This document shows positions 36,979 to 45,645 of a stretch of DNA of 64,000 nucleotides, one piece after another (position 1 is the first letter of the stretch; every line of letters begins with the position of its first letter). The notes under the pieces are model-generated. The model saw only the letters and a list, made by a program, of their open reading frames with translations. It did no database searches and was not told the origin of the DNA. The position numbers and the translations under genes are program-made. The stretch comes from 2-01-FULL-41-14 sp046317875 (GTDB taxonomy: Bacteria > Pseudomonadota > Alphaproteobacteria > UBA7879 > UBA5542): contig JBKCVN010000022.1 of assembly GCA_046317875.1 (NCBI GenBank), positions 1 through 64,000 on the forward strand, read 5' to 3'.

Positions 36979-37905
36979 ATGAAATATATAAGAAAAATTA
37001 GAAATTCTCTTATAGCGTTCCAAAATGAAAAAGCTTTAGGCCGCAAATTCTTGATCAGCGTCCCCTATCTGTGGCTTATTATTTTTTTTCTAGTGCCCCT
37101 ATTTATTATTCTTCAAATTAGTGTCTCGGAATCCATTTTAGCCGTGCCTCCCTATAAAAATATTTGGGAATGGACATCCCATCAAACCCTTAAACTTCAT
37201 TTGCATTTTGAAAACTATAAAATTCTGTTCCAAGATAGCCTATATCAATATGCATTTGGCCAATCCTTAAAGCTTGCGGCCAGCTCTACCATCTTATGCT
37301 TATGCTTAGGGTACCCCATGGCGTACACCATTGCGCAAGCTGACGAAAGAAAGCAGACTTTCTTATTGTTTTTAGTCCTTTTGCCCTTTTGGACATCCTT
37401 CCTTTTACGAATCTATGCCTGGATTGGGCTGTTGTCCCATGATGGGTTAATTAATACTCTACTTATGTCTCTAGGGATTATCTCGGGACCCTTGTCTTTG
37501 ATGGGATCTGACTTGGCTGTCTGTTTGGGCATGGTGTATTGCTATTTACCCTTTATGATTCTTCCTTTGTATGCCAACCTCAGTAAATTCGATGGATCCC
37601 TTCTAGAAGCAGCGGCCGACTTAGGATGCACCCCATTTAAAGCCTTTTTAAAAATTACCCTCCCCCTCTCTAAAGGGGGAATTTTGGCGGGATGTACTTT
37701 GGTCTTTGTACCCTGCATGGGAGAGTTTGTGATCCCTGAAATATTAGGAAACTCGGACAGTTATGTGTTAGGGAAAGTGATTTGGACTGAATTTTTCAAT
37801 AATCGAGATTGGCCCATGGCAGCCTCTATTGCCATTGTAATGGTACTAGGCATGGTATTTCCCATCATTGGCGTACAAAAGGTATATGAACGGTATCGGT
37901 CATGA
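36979..37905 (+). CDS. potB: Spermidine/putrescine-type ABC transporter permease (PotB-like)
   Basis: A 308-residue inner-membrane protein with about six helices. The EAA loop for docking the ATPase is recognisable as LEAAADLGCTPFKAFLKITLPL. The N-terminal cytoplasmic extension and length fit PotB/PotH. Together with the next gene it forms the channel of the importer; its stop codon overlaps the next start by four bases. Confidence 0.88.
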   Translation: MKYIRKIRNSLIAFQNEKALGRKFLISVPYLWLIIFFLVPLFIILQISVSESILAVPPYKNIWEWTSHQTLKLHLHFENYKILFQDSLYQYAFGQSLKLAASSTILCLCLGYPMAYTIAQADERKQTFLLFLVLLPFWTSFLLRIYAWIGLLSHDGLINTLLMSLGIISGPLSLMGSDLAVCLGMVYCYLPFMILPLYANLSKFDGSLLEAAADLGCTPFKAFLKITLPLSKGGILAGCTLVFVPCMGEFVIPEILGNSDSYVLGKVIWTEFFNNRDWPMAASIAIVMVLGMVFPIIGVQKVYERYRS

Positions 37906-38720
37906 GAAAATCAAATTTAAGCATTATTCCATTAATTTTAGGGTATGTATTTTTATATACACCCATCATAATTCTAATCGCTTTCTCTTTTAATGCCTCA
38001 AAACAAATTACCGTTTGGACAGGTTTTTCATGGCGCTGGTATGTTCAATTATTTTCCAATCAAGAAATGCTAAAGGCCACATGGACCAGTTTAAAAATTG
38101 CTTTTATTTGCGCCAGTCTTTCCACGGTCTTAGGTACCATTTCGGCATTGGTGTTATCTAAATTTAAACACTTCAAAGGAAAGGGTTTGTTCCAAGGCCT
38201 GGTCACAGCCCCCTTGGTTATGCCAGAAATTATTATGGGATTGGGTTTTTTATTGTTGTTTTTCAACTTAGAATCTTTAATCGGATGGCCCAAAGCTGGG
38301 ACAGTATCCACCATTACGCTGGCCCATACCACATTAGCTATTGCATATGTGTGCGCCATCATTCACACCCAATTATCCATATTTGATCAATCCCTGTTAG
38401 ACGCTGCCATGGATCTGGGTGCACGTCCGTTAAAGGTGTTTTTCAAAATTACACTACCTATTCTTGCTCCCTCTTTACTATCGGGATGGTTCTTATCTTT
38501 TGTGCTATCCATGGATGATTTGATTGTTTCTAGCTTTGTGGGAGGACCCGATGCCACAACGTTGCCTATGATCATATATTCCAGCGTCAAATTTGGTATC
38601 TCGCCCCAAATTAATGCTTTGGCAACCCTGATTGTTTTGCTGATATTTTTATCCCTATCCATCGTTTATATTTTGCATCAACAGCAAAAAAAATCCCTAG
38701 ACAGGACTTTTATTCGATAG
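37902..38720 (+). CDS. potC: Spermidine/putrescine-type ABC transporter permease (PotC-like)
   Basis: A 272-residue six-helix permease with the EAA-type loop DAAMDLGARPLKVFFKITLPI and the SFVGGPDATTLPM segment typical of PotC/PotI. It completes the importer pair. The gene ends 11 bases inside the convergent MATE gene. A periplasmic binding protein (PotD/PotF) would normally follow but does not. Confidence 0.88.
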   Translation: MRKSNLSIIPLILGYVFLYTPIIILIAFSFNASKQITVWTGFSWRWYVQLFSNQEMLKATWTSLKIAFICASLSTVLGTISALVLSKFKHFKGKGLFQGLVTAPLVMPEIIMGLGFLLLFFNLESLIGWPKAGTVSTITLAHTTLAIAYVCAIIHTQLSIFDQSLLDAAMDLGARPLKVFFKITLPILAPSLLSGWFLSFVLSMDDLIVSSFVGGPDATTLPMIIYSSVKFGISPQINALATLIVLLIFLSLSIVYILHQQQKKSLDRTFIR

Positions 38721-40059
38721 ACTTTGTTTTCCAAACATTACTGCGATATCGCCAACTAAAAATTGATATGCCCACCAAGGCATAAGGAATGCCCAATCCC
38801 CACAGTAAAACCGGCGAACCTTTTTGCATAATCACAAAATAATAAGTGGGGATAAAAGAACAAAAAATAATATTTAAAGCCGTTACTTTTAAGATAAATT
38901 TTGTGTCACCTGCGGATGTTAAAATCCCACACAGGACCCAATTCATCCCTTCCAACGCCAAATACCCCCATACAAAAAACAAGGACCATCGAATAGGCGT
39001 CATTAATGCAGAGGCAACCTGGGGATCATGCACAAAGGCAGGCACCAATTTATCTGAAAATAAAACTAAGGGGATAAAAACCAGGCTGATGGTAATAAGG
39101 TGCATTTTAAACCCAGATCTTAATACTTTGGATACTTGGTCCCTTTGTTTGGCGCCAATCAAGTTAGAAGAAATGGCCATAACTGCCTTTTGAAGACCTT
39201 CCACCAAAAATAAGAACAGAACAAAGAAGCTGGAGCTAATGGCGTTAACAGTAATATACGCAGGTCCTAGGGTCGCAACCGTATTAACTAAGATACTCCA
39301 TGACAAAAATTCTATGCTATGGCTCAGTCCATTAGGCAATCCTACCTTAATACAGTCCATAAAAAGATTCTTATTGAAGCGAAAATGATGGGTATTATAT
39401 TTTTTTCGGAAATCAGCTTTCAAGAAAATGCTAAATAAAATACCAAAGTTTAAAAGTTGAGCAATCACTGTACCAATTGCGGCGCCTTGAACGCCTAGCG
39501 AAGGAATGGGTCCCCATCCAAAAATAAGGATGGCCACCAAGCACGCATTTACAATATTCGATATAAGGGCCGAAAAAGTTAAAATCTTTACTTGGCCCCG
39601 GCCCGCATAAAATCCTGATAAGGCCCCAATCATAGGCATCAAATAGGCCGTTCCCATGATCAGTTGAAAATAAGGGCGACCCACTTCTCCATATTCAGCG
39701 GACAGATAATCAGCCCCCCAATACGCAATGGGAATATATAAAAACACAAGCCCCACACATAACCACAACATTTGCCATACGGGCTGACCCATTTCCTTAT
39801 AACGGCCTGCTCCATTAAACTGGCCCACAAAGACCTCGGAAATACTCGTAATCGATAAGGGGGTAAATTGAAAAATGCCAATGGTTGCGCCCATCACTGA
39901 TACGGCGTTCAAAGAGTCGACCGAATGCCAAGACAGCAATAAGCGGTCAATAAAAAACATAATGTTGCCCGACATAATAGAAATCATAAGAGGCCATGCC
40001 AAAGAAAAAACTTCTTTCACACTGCCAGATTGATATTTGGTTAATTGTTCGGGATGCAT
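38710..40059 (-). CDS. MATE-family efflux transporter
   Basis: A 449-residue membrane protein with about twelve helices and the multidrug-and-toxin-extrusion layout: VKEVFSLAWPLMISIMSGNI at the start, FTPLSITSISEVFVGQFNGAGR, and the inverted second half. Such carriers expel cationic drugs or metabolites with sodium or proton entry. It is convergent with potC and overlaps its end by 11 bases. Substrate unknown. Confidence 0.88.
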   Translation of the reverse strand: MHPEQLTKYQSGSVKEVFSLAWPLMISIMSGNIMFFIDRLLLSWHSVDSLNAVSVMGATIGIFQFTPLSITSISEVFVGQFNGAGRYKEMGQPVWQMLWLCVGLVFLYIPIAYWGADYLSAEYGEVGRPYFQLIMGTAYLMPMIGALSGFYAGRGQVKILTFSALISNIVNACLVAILIFGWGPIPSLGVQGAAIGTVIAQLLNFGILFSIFLKADFRKKYNTHHFRFNKNLFMDCIKVGLPNGLSHSIEFLSWSILVNTVATLGPAYITVNAISSSFFVLFLFLVEGLQKAVMAISSNLIGAKQRDQVSKVLRSGFKMHLITISLVFIPLVLFSDKLVPAFVHDPQVASALMTPIRWSLFFVWGYLALEGMNWVLCGILTSAGDTKFILKVTALNIIFCSFIPTYYFVIMQKGSPVLLWGLGIPYALVGISIFSWRYRSNVWKTKSIE

Positions 40060-40093
40060 ATTTAAATTTTCTAAATAGAAACACCAGGCTAGC

Positions 40094-40121
40094 TTGTTGG
40101 GATAAGTGCGTCAACTATAAA
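40094..40121 (+). promoter_or_regulatory. Predicted promoter for rsmI
   Basis: TTGTTG (40094-40099), 16 bases, TATAAA (40116-40121), in the gap between the divergent MATE and rsmI genes. Confidence 0.4.
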
Positions 40122-40193
40122 CGCATCAAATCATTGTGGTATCAGAAGGATTTTGATACTTTTCCAAAGAACCCTTAACCTATTGGTGTATTT

Positions 40194-41078
40194 TTGAGCG
40201 ATATCAATTTAACCCTCCCCAACCTTACATATCCTTACATTCAAAAAGGTACTCTATATATTGTCGCAACCCCTATTGGTAATTTGGGTGATATCACCTT
40301 ACGTGCCTTGCACACCCTACACAATGTAGATTTTATTTTTTGTGAAGACACAAGGGTCACAAATCGTCTCTTAACATTTTATGGTCTGAAAGCTTCTTTA
40401 TTCATGTATCATGATCATAGTGATGCCCACGATCGGGAACATATTCTAAAATGTCTACGAGATGGAAGTTCTGTGGCTCTGGTGTCGGATGCTGGCACCC
40501 CCCTTATTTCTGACCCGGGATACAAAGTAGTGGTTGATTGCCATGAGCAGGGGTTTCCCCTGACTTTAATTCCGGGGCCCTGCGCCCTGATTAATGGCCT
40601 TGTTCTTTCAGGTCTTCCCACCGATCAATTTTATTTTGGGGGTTTTTTACCCCTTAAAATGAAAGATCGAGAGGAAAAATTATTACAGTTATTATCTATA
40701 TCCGCCTCCCTCATATTCTATGAAACGGGACCCAAGCTTTTACGCACTCTCCAAGATTTTTTACCCTTTTTTAAAAATAGAAAATTAGTCATTGCCCGCG
40801 AGCTCACAAAAAAATTTGAAACCATTCATCAGGGCACTGTTACCGAATTATGTGATTTTTATCATCAGGCAGGGCCGCCTAAAGGGGAATTGGTTTTGAT
40901 TATGGAGGGACATTCAAAGTCTGACGTAGACTCGTTTGTCCTCGATCCTTTGGTTTGTAAAAATTTACTAGAAAAATATAGTTTAAAAGATACGGCCGAG
41001 ATTTTATCTATTGTTTTAAGTCAGCCTAAAAACACTATTTATCAATCCCTTCTAAAATTTAAAAATGAAGCACGATAA
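40194..41078 (+). CDS. rsmI: 16S rRNA (cytidine-1402-2'-O)-methyltransferase RsmI
   Basis: Methylates C1402 of 16S rRNA in the decoding centre. The 294-residue product has GTLYIVATPIGNLGDITLRAL, FCEDTRVTNRLL, LVSDAGTPLISDPG and LSGLPTDQFYFGGFLP, which define the family. The start is a TTG with no clear Shine-Dalgarno site; no better start lies near. It leads the run rsmI-yraN-BON lipoprotein, overlapping yraN by 14 bases. Confidence 0.94.
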   Translation: MSDINLTLPNLTYPYIQKGTLYIVATPIGNLGDITLRALHTLHNVDFIFCEDTRVTNRLLTFYGLKASLFMYHDHSDAHDREHILKCLRDGSSVALVSDAGTPLISDPGYKVVVDCHEQGFPLTLIPGPCALINGLVLSGLPTDQFYFGGFLPLKMKDREEKLLQLLSISASLIFYETGPKLLRTLQDFLPFFKNRKLVIARELTKKFETIHQGTVTELCDFYHQAGPPKGELVLIMEGHSKSDVDSFVLDPLVCKNLLEKYSLKDTAEILSIVLSQPKNTIYQSLLKFKNEAR

Positions 41079-41433
41079 AAGTATCCAGGGAAAACGATCT
41101 TATCAAAGGGGTCTGTGGGCCGAAAGATTAGCAGCTTTCACCTTACAACTTAAAGGACATCGTATTTTAGAAAAACGCTACAAAACACCCGGCGGAGAAA
41201 TCGACCTGATTACGGAAACTTTTGACCACCTTGTGTTTATAGAAGTCAAAGCCCGCTCTAGCTTATCGGACGCAGCCCATGCTTTAACTTCCCGGCAACA
41301 GAGTCGACTTCAAACCGCCGCTCTTTATTATCTTCAGAAAAACCCTTCGGCTAAAAAATGTCGATTTGATCTTTTGCTTGTCAAGCCCGGCTCCTTTCCG
41401 GTACATCTTAAAAACGTTCTATGGAGTGAATAA
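41065..41433 (+). CDS. yraN: YraN/UPF0102-family nuclease-fold protein
   Basis: A 122-residue protein with a restriction-endonuclease-like core: AERLAAFTLQLKGHRILEKRYKTPGGEIDLITE and LVFIEVKARSS contain the E, D and E-x-K residues of that fold. Biological role is not settled in the literature I know. It is regularly found next to rsmI, as here, overlapping it by 14 bases. Confidence 0.88.
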   Translation: MKHDKSIQGKRSYQRGLWAERLAAFTLQLKGHRILEKRYKTPGGEIDLITETFDHLVFIEVKARSSLSDAAHALTSRQQSRLQTAALYYLQKNPSAKKCRFDLLLVKPGSFPVHLKNVLWSE

Positions 41434-41436
41434 AAC

Positions 41437-42186
41437 ATGAAATATACCTATCTCTTTTCTATAACCTTGGTAATGTTATTTCTAAAAGGATGTTCGCCTG
41501 TTTCCATGTTTTCCTCTGGCATTGCCACACTAGACACCACCTCGCAAGAACGGGGATTGGGGGGGTATGTCACTGACCAAGAAATTAAAACACGGATTAA
41601 TGTGATGTTTTTTGAGCACGATCATGTTCTTCATCATAAAGTGGACGTGAATGTTTACGAAGGTCGTGTCCTGTTAACAGGACATGTCAAAGATAAAAAA
41701 ATGCAAGAGGATGCCATTCGGTTGGCTTGGCAAGTTCCAGGAGTCAAGACAGTGATGAATGAAACCACCATCGAAGATGCACGCACTGTGATGGAATATG
41801 CCAAAGACAAATGGATATCTACCAAGTTACATACCCTTTTGTTTTTAGAACAGCATGTGGGATCCCGGAATTATGAAATTATTGTGTCCCGGGGGATTGT
41901 CTACCTGACAGGGATTGCCAAAGACCAAAAAGAACTGGACACCGTCATCCATGTTGTGCGTACCACCAGCCATGTGAAAAAGGTCATCAGCTATGTACGC
42001 CTTATGGATACCCATGAGTTAAGACGTCGGAAAATTTTTAATGAACGCAAACATCCCTCACCCCTTGCGGATAAGCAAAATGAGCGTAAAAAAATGATCC
42101 GCTCCGATCCCCAAAATACTGTCCTCCCCCAAGCAGCCCCTTCAAGCAGCATGGATTCTAAAGCCAACCCCACAAGGATGGAATAA
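41437..42186 (+). CDS. BON-domain lipoprotein (DolP/OsmY-like)
   Basis: A 249-residue protein with a lipoprotein-type signal (LFLKGC, lipidated Cys19), then two BON domains at about 45-115 and 125-190, followed by a charged tail. BON proteins bind phospholipids in the periplasm and help keep the outer membrane intact. It lies 3 bases after yraN and its stop overlaps the comM start. The -2 Lys of the lipobox is unusual, so lipidation is likely rather than certain. Confidence 0.82.
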   Translation: MKYTYLFSITLVMLFLKGCSPVSMFSSGIATLDTTSQERGLGGYVTDQEIKTRINVMFFEHDHVLHHKVDVNVYEGRVLLTGHVKDKKMQEDAIRLAWQVPGVKTVMNETTIEDARTVMEYAKDKWISTKLHTLLFLEQHVGSRNYEIIVSRGIVYLTGIAKDQKELDTVIHVVRTTSHVKKVISYVRLMDTHELRRRKIFNERKHPSPLADKQNERKKMIRSDPQNTVLPQAAPSSSMDSKANPTRME

Positions 42187-43676
42187 TGGTCGCTAAGGTT
42201 TGGACCGTCTCTTTCCACGGCATCGAGGTTATTGATATCGAAGTCCAAGTCCAAATGACCAATGGGCTCCCTTCTTTTTCCATTGTGGGTCTGCCAGATA
42301 AGGCTGTGGCGGAGTCTCGCGAGCGAATTCGCAATGCTTTGCATGCCATGGGGTTGTCCCTTCCCGCCCAAAGAATTACCGTCAACCTTGCTCCTGCTAG
42401 TGTTCAAAAGGAGGGGTCCCACTATGACCTACCTATTGCCCTGGGGATTTTGGCCGCGATGGGTGTGATTAAAAAAGAAGAACTCGTCAACTATACGGCT
42501 GTGGGGGAAGTTTCTTTGGATGGAACCCTATTAGCCGTACCCGGAATTTTGCCAGCAGCTTTTCAAAGTTATGTAAAGAACAGACGCTTTATTTGCCCCC
42601 ATGTATGTGGCTCTGAAGCCGCCTGGATCACCCATTTGGATATTGTCCCCGCCCCATCCCTGCTATCCCTGGTTAATTTTTTCAAAGGCAACCAGGTCAT
42701 TTCTCCACCCATGCCGAAAGTGGCAAAACCTTACCCCTCAACTTTAGATTTTACCGAGGTCCGGGGCCAGTACACGGCCCGGCGCGCATTCGAAATCGCC
42801 GCGGCGGGGGGGCATAACCTTCTCATGTCAGGTCCTCCGGGGGCAGGCAAGTCCATGCTGGCGAATCGTCTGCCTACCATTTTGCCAGACCTAGAACCTC
42901 CCGAAGCTCTCGAACTCAGCATGATCTATAGTGTGGGTGGATTACTGCCTGAAGGACGTCTTTTGCAACAGCGCCCCTTCCGAGACCCCCATCATTCAGC
43001 CTCTCTTGCATCCTTGATCGGAGGGGGGCATAAAGCCAAACCAGGGGAAATTTCTTTGGCCCACAAAGGGGTTTTATTCTTAGACGAGCTGCCCGAATTT
43101 TCCCGCGGTGCCCTTGAATCTTTACGCCAACCTTTGGAATCGGGCAAAGCGGTGGTCTCTCGGGCGAATGCTCACATTACCTATCCCGCCGACATTCAAT
43201 TAATCGCTGCCATGAATCCCTGCCCCTGTGGATACCTAGGGGATGTGGATCGATCATGTCGTAAAGTTCCCCTGTGTGGAGAAGATTACCAAAAGAAAAT
43301 TTCCGGACCACTATTAGACCGTATTGACCTTCATATTTCTTTGCCGGCGGTGCCCCCCCAAGATTTGGCTCATTTGAAAGCAGGCGAACCCAGTGAAGCT
43401 ATTAAAACGCGTGTGATAGAAGCCCGCTATTTTCAGAAACAAAGAAATAAAAATATCCTGAATTCTCGAGTATCTTCTCAACACCTGGAAGAACTCTGCA
43501 ACATCAGCCCTGAAAGCCAAGCGCTGTTGGTTAATGCGGCAGAAAAATTTAAACTGTCCGCCCGCAGTTATTATCGCATTTTAAAAGTGGCCCGTACCAT
43601 TGCCGATCTTGCCCATGACGTCCAAATAGGACGACCCCATATGGCAGAAGCCTTATCTTATCGAACCCAGTTTTAA
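42186..43676 (+). CDS. comM: YifB/ComM-family Mg-chelatase-like AAA+ ATPase
   Basis: A 496-residue protein: N-terminal Lon-like domain (IDIEVQVQMTNGLPSFSIVGLPDKAV), AAA+ core with Walker A GPPGAGKS and Walker B HKGVLFLDELPEF, and a zinc-type CPCGYLGD segment. ComM homologues are hexameric helicases that drive branch migration during integration of incoming DNA in competent bacteria. No other competence gene is visible here. It overlaps the upstream lipoprotein gene by one base. Confidence 0.92.
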   Translation: MVAKVWTVSFHGIEVIDIEVQVQMTNGLPSFSIVGLPDKAVAESRERIRNALHAMGLSLPAQRITVNLAPASVQKEGSHYDLPIALGILAAMGVIKKEELVNYTAVGEVSLDGTLLAVPGILPAAFQSYVKNRRFICPHVCGSEAAWITHLDIVPAPSLLSLVNFFKGNQVISPPMPKVAKPYPSTLDFTEVRGQYTARRAFEIAAAGGHNLLMSGPPGAGKSMLANRLPTILPDLEPPEALELSMIYSVGGLLPEGRLLQQRPFRDPHHSASLASLIGGGHKAKPGEISLAHKGVLFLDELPEFSRGALESLRQPLESGKAVVSRANAHITYPADIQLIAAMNPCPCGYLGDVDRSCRKVPLCGEDYQKKISGPLLDRIDLHISLPAVPPQDLAHLKAGEPSEAIKTRVIEARYFQKQRNKNILNSRVSSQHLEELCNISPESQALLVNAAEKFKLSARSYYRILKVARTIADLAHDVQIGRPHMAEALSYRTQF

Positions 43677-43792
43677 ACCTGTCCTTTTCTCCTTTTTATT
43701 CTGCGTATTTTTAGATGTTTTTTTATTGTGTTTTCAACCGTTGTATTTCATCATTAATTGTTAACAGGATTCATTTAAAAACGGAGGCTATC

Positions 43793-44854
43793 ATGAAAAC
43801 ATCAAACAATTTAGTATTTGCAGGTTTATTTTCTGCCCTTTATTTATGTATGCCCACCAGTTATGGGGCTCTCCAGACTGATGAAACAGCATCTGCGCGG
43901 CCCCTTATACGTCTAGCCACATCAGATGATCAAAAAACAAAGGGATGTTGGGCTGGGTTCAAAAAAGCTGCCACCAGTTGCTTGAAAACCACAAAAGCAG
44001 CGGCCCAGCAAGTTCTGCCCATGTTAGAGTTTGCCTTACCCTTTATTCAGGATGAAGAGCTACGCAAAACAATGGAATTAGCCATACGCACAGCCCAAAA
44101 AGGAAGTAATCTTATTCAATTCAATGAAGATGGGTCTTTAAAATTGCCGGATGGGAACGAGCTTTCGAATACGGTCTTGCTGGTTTTCAGTGATAAGGTC
44201 ACGCTATTTACCCCCGAATCCAAGATGTTTTTGCCTTTGATTATGTCCCTATTGCCTGAAACGGATTATAAAACCAAAATTCAATTAACGGGTTATATTG
44301 CAACAGTAGATGATGCATCCACCCCTTACCTTCTGGGGTTTGAACCGGAAGGAGGCAAAGTTCAACTGATTAGCGAAGGAACGGCTTTCCCTGTAAAAGC
44401 CATGTCCCTATTTACCGACAAAACACCTGTCACAACTCAAGAGAAATTAAAAACTTATTTTTCAGAATACCAAGAAGCCTCAAAATTACGGACGACCCAA
44501 GAAGCAAGTACCAAAAAACGAGCCCCAGGAAGCTTTTTAAAAAGCGATAGTTCCATATTAAGAGATTACAAAGATTTAATTTCAAAGAATCCTGCTTTTA
44601 AATTAGCTGATCTTGCAGAAGATATTTTGAAGGGGGATTTTTCATTAGATAATGCGGCTAAGGCATTGGAAGGCGTTGCATTTACCCCCATCAAGCCAGA
44701 AAATGCAAGAGCCCCCCAAACAGAAACCATTTTCCCTGTGGGATTATCCGGTGACCTGAGCGTAACTGAAATAGAAGCAGTTCCCACTATGGAAACTGAT
44801 CACCATGTTGAAACTTCTGTATTAGAAGAAACGAACAATAGCTCTAACGCTTAA
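43793..44854 (+). CDS. Secreted protein of unknown function
   Basis: A 353-residue product beginning at the ATG at 43793, which has GGAGG 5 bases upstream. MKTSNNLVFAGLFSALYLCMPTSYGA is a signal peptide. The mature part has two early cysteines (KGCWAGF and TSCLK) and an amphipathic alanine-rich helix, a beta-rich middle around VLLVFSDKVTLFTPESK, and an acidic, Ser/Thr-rich tail. I recognise no family. A rho-independent terminator follows at 44872-44909. Confidence 0.7.
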   Translation: MKTSNNLVFAGLFSALYLCMPTSYGALQTDETASARPLIRLATSDDQKTKGCWAGFKKAATSCLKTTKAAAQQVLPMLEFALPFIQDEELRKTMELAIRTAQKGSNLIQFNEDGSLKLPDGNELSNTVLLVFSDKVTLFTPESKMFLPLIMSLLPETDYKTKIQLTGYIATVDDASTPYLLGFEPEGGKVQLISEGTAFPVKAMSLFTDKTPVTTQEKLKTYFSEYQEASKLRTTQEASTKKRAPGSFLKSDSSILRDYKDLISKNPAFKLADLAEDILKGDFSLDNAAKALEGVAFTPIKPENARAPQTETIFPVGLSGDLSVTEIEAVPTMETDHHVETSVLEETNNSSNA

Positions 44855-44871
44855 AAATCAAACACTCTTGA

Positions 44872-44909
44872 CGCCGATACGGTTTTCACCTACCGTATCG
44901 GTGTTTTTA
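44872..44909 (+). terminator. Rho-independent terminator
   Basis: A perfect 9-bp stem, CCGATACGG (44874-44882) with CCGTATCGG (44893-44901), followed by TGTTTTTAT. It ends the transcript of the secreted-protein gene and insulates the tRNA gene. Confidence 0.85.
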
Positions 44910-44918
44910 TTATTCCGG

Positions 44919-44992
44919 TGGGGGATAGTTTAGCGGTAGAACTCTCGACTCTGACTCGAGCAGCCAAGGTTCGAATCCTTGTCCCCCAGCCA
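44919..44992 (+). tRNA. tRNA-Gln (anticodon CUG)
   Basis: A complete cloverleaf. Acceptor TGGGGGA pairs with TCCCCCA; the D arm is GTTT/GAAC. The anticodon stem CTCGA/TCGAG frames the loop CTCTGAC, giving anticodon CTG for glutamine CAG codons. The T arm is CAAGG-TTCGAAT-CCTTG, followed by a G discriminator and an encoded CCA at 44990-44992. The variable loop is 4 bases. Confidence 0.96.
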
Positions 44993-45012
44993 TACAACCC
45001 CTGGAGGTTCAT

Positions 45013-45561
45013 TTGTCTACTTTAATTAAAAACTCAGCTAAAAACCCAGCCATCTCTTACGTTACCAAAGTATTATTAGGCAGTTTATTTATTGCCGCCA
45101 GTGCCCAAATTTCCATTCCTTTTTACCCCGTCCCCATGACGTTGCAGCCTTTAGCCGTTATGTTGGTGGGGCTTTTATGTACCCCGTCAATGGCAGCCTC
45201 TATTATGGTCGCTTATATTGCAGAAGCAGCTCTCGGTCTTCCCGTTCTGTCTAACTTTACAGGAGGGTTATCCCACTTATTAGGAACCCGCGGTGGGTAT
45301 ATTTTTGGTTTCTTGCCTTTGGCTTTCAGTATCTCTTTTTTCCGACAGATTTCAGATACGTTGATCCATAAAATTTTAGGCAGTGTATTAGGAAATTCTA
45401 TTTTATATCTGATGGGGGTAACGTGGTTGTCTCAGTTTATTGGGCTTGAAAAAGCTCTTCAATTTGGCTTATACCCCTTCTTGTGGGAAATCCCCCTTTA
45501 TATTGCTTTTTCCATTATATCAGCCAACCTTTTAAGGCCTTATACAAAGGCCAAATTTTAG
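45013..45561 (+). CDS. bioY: Biotin transporter BioY
   Basis: BioY is the substrate-binding membrane subunit of the energy-coupling biotin importer. The 182-residue protein has about six helices and the signature IPFYPVPMTLQPLAVMLVGLLCTPSMA plus GGYIFGFL. The TTG start at 45013 is supported by GGAGG 5 bases upstream. No ecfA or ecfT gene adjoins, so it either uses remote modules or works alone, as reported for some BioY proteins. Confidence 0.92.
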   Translation: MSTLIKNSAKNPAISYVTKVLLGSLFIAASAQISIPFYPVPMTLQPLAVMLVGLLCTPSMAASIMVAYIAEAALGLPVLSNFTGGLSHLLGTRGGYIFGFLPLAFSISFFRQISDTLIHKILGSVLGNSILYLMGVTWLSQFIGLEKALQFGLYPFLWEIPLYIAFSIISANLLRPYTKAKF

Positions 45562-45595
45562 GATTCAAACGGCTGAAATACCCAACAAAAAACAG

Positions 45596-45630
45596 AAAAG
45601 CCAGGAAAGATTCCTGGCCTTTTCTTTTTT
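45596..45630. terminator. Bidirectional rho-independent terminator
   Basis: GCCAGGAA-AGA-TTCCTGGC (45600-45618) is flanked by AAAAG upstream and CTTTTCTTTTTT downstream. It lies between the convergent bioY and the secreted-protein gene at 45646 and can end both transcripts. Confidence 0.85.
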
Positions 45631-45645
45631 CAATTCATTTTTTAT

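Noticed and set aside
40138..40160. GTATCA...TGATAC hairpin before rsmI as an attenuator
   Set aside because: Only six pairs with no downstream T-run or leader peptide; not distinguishable from chance.
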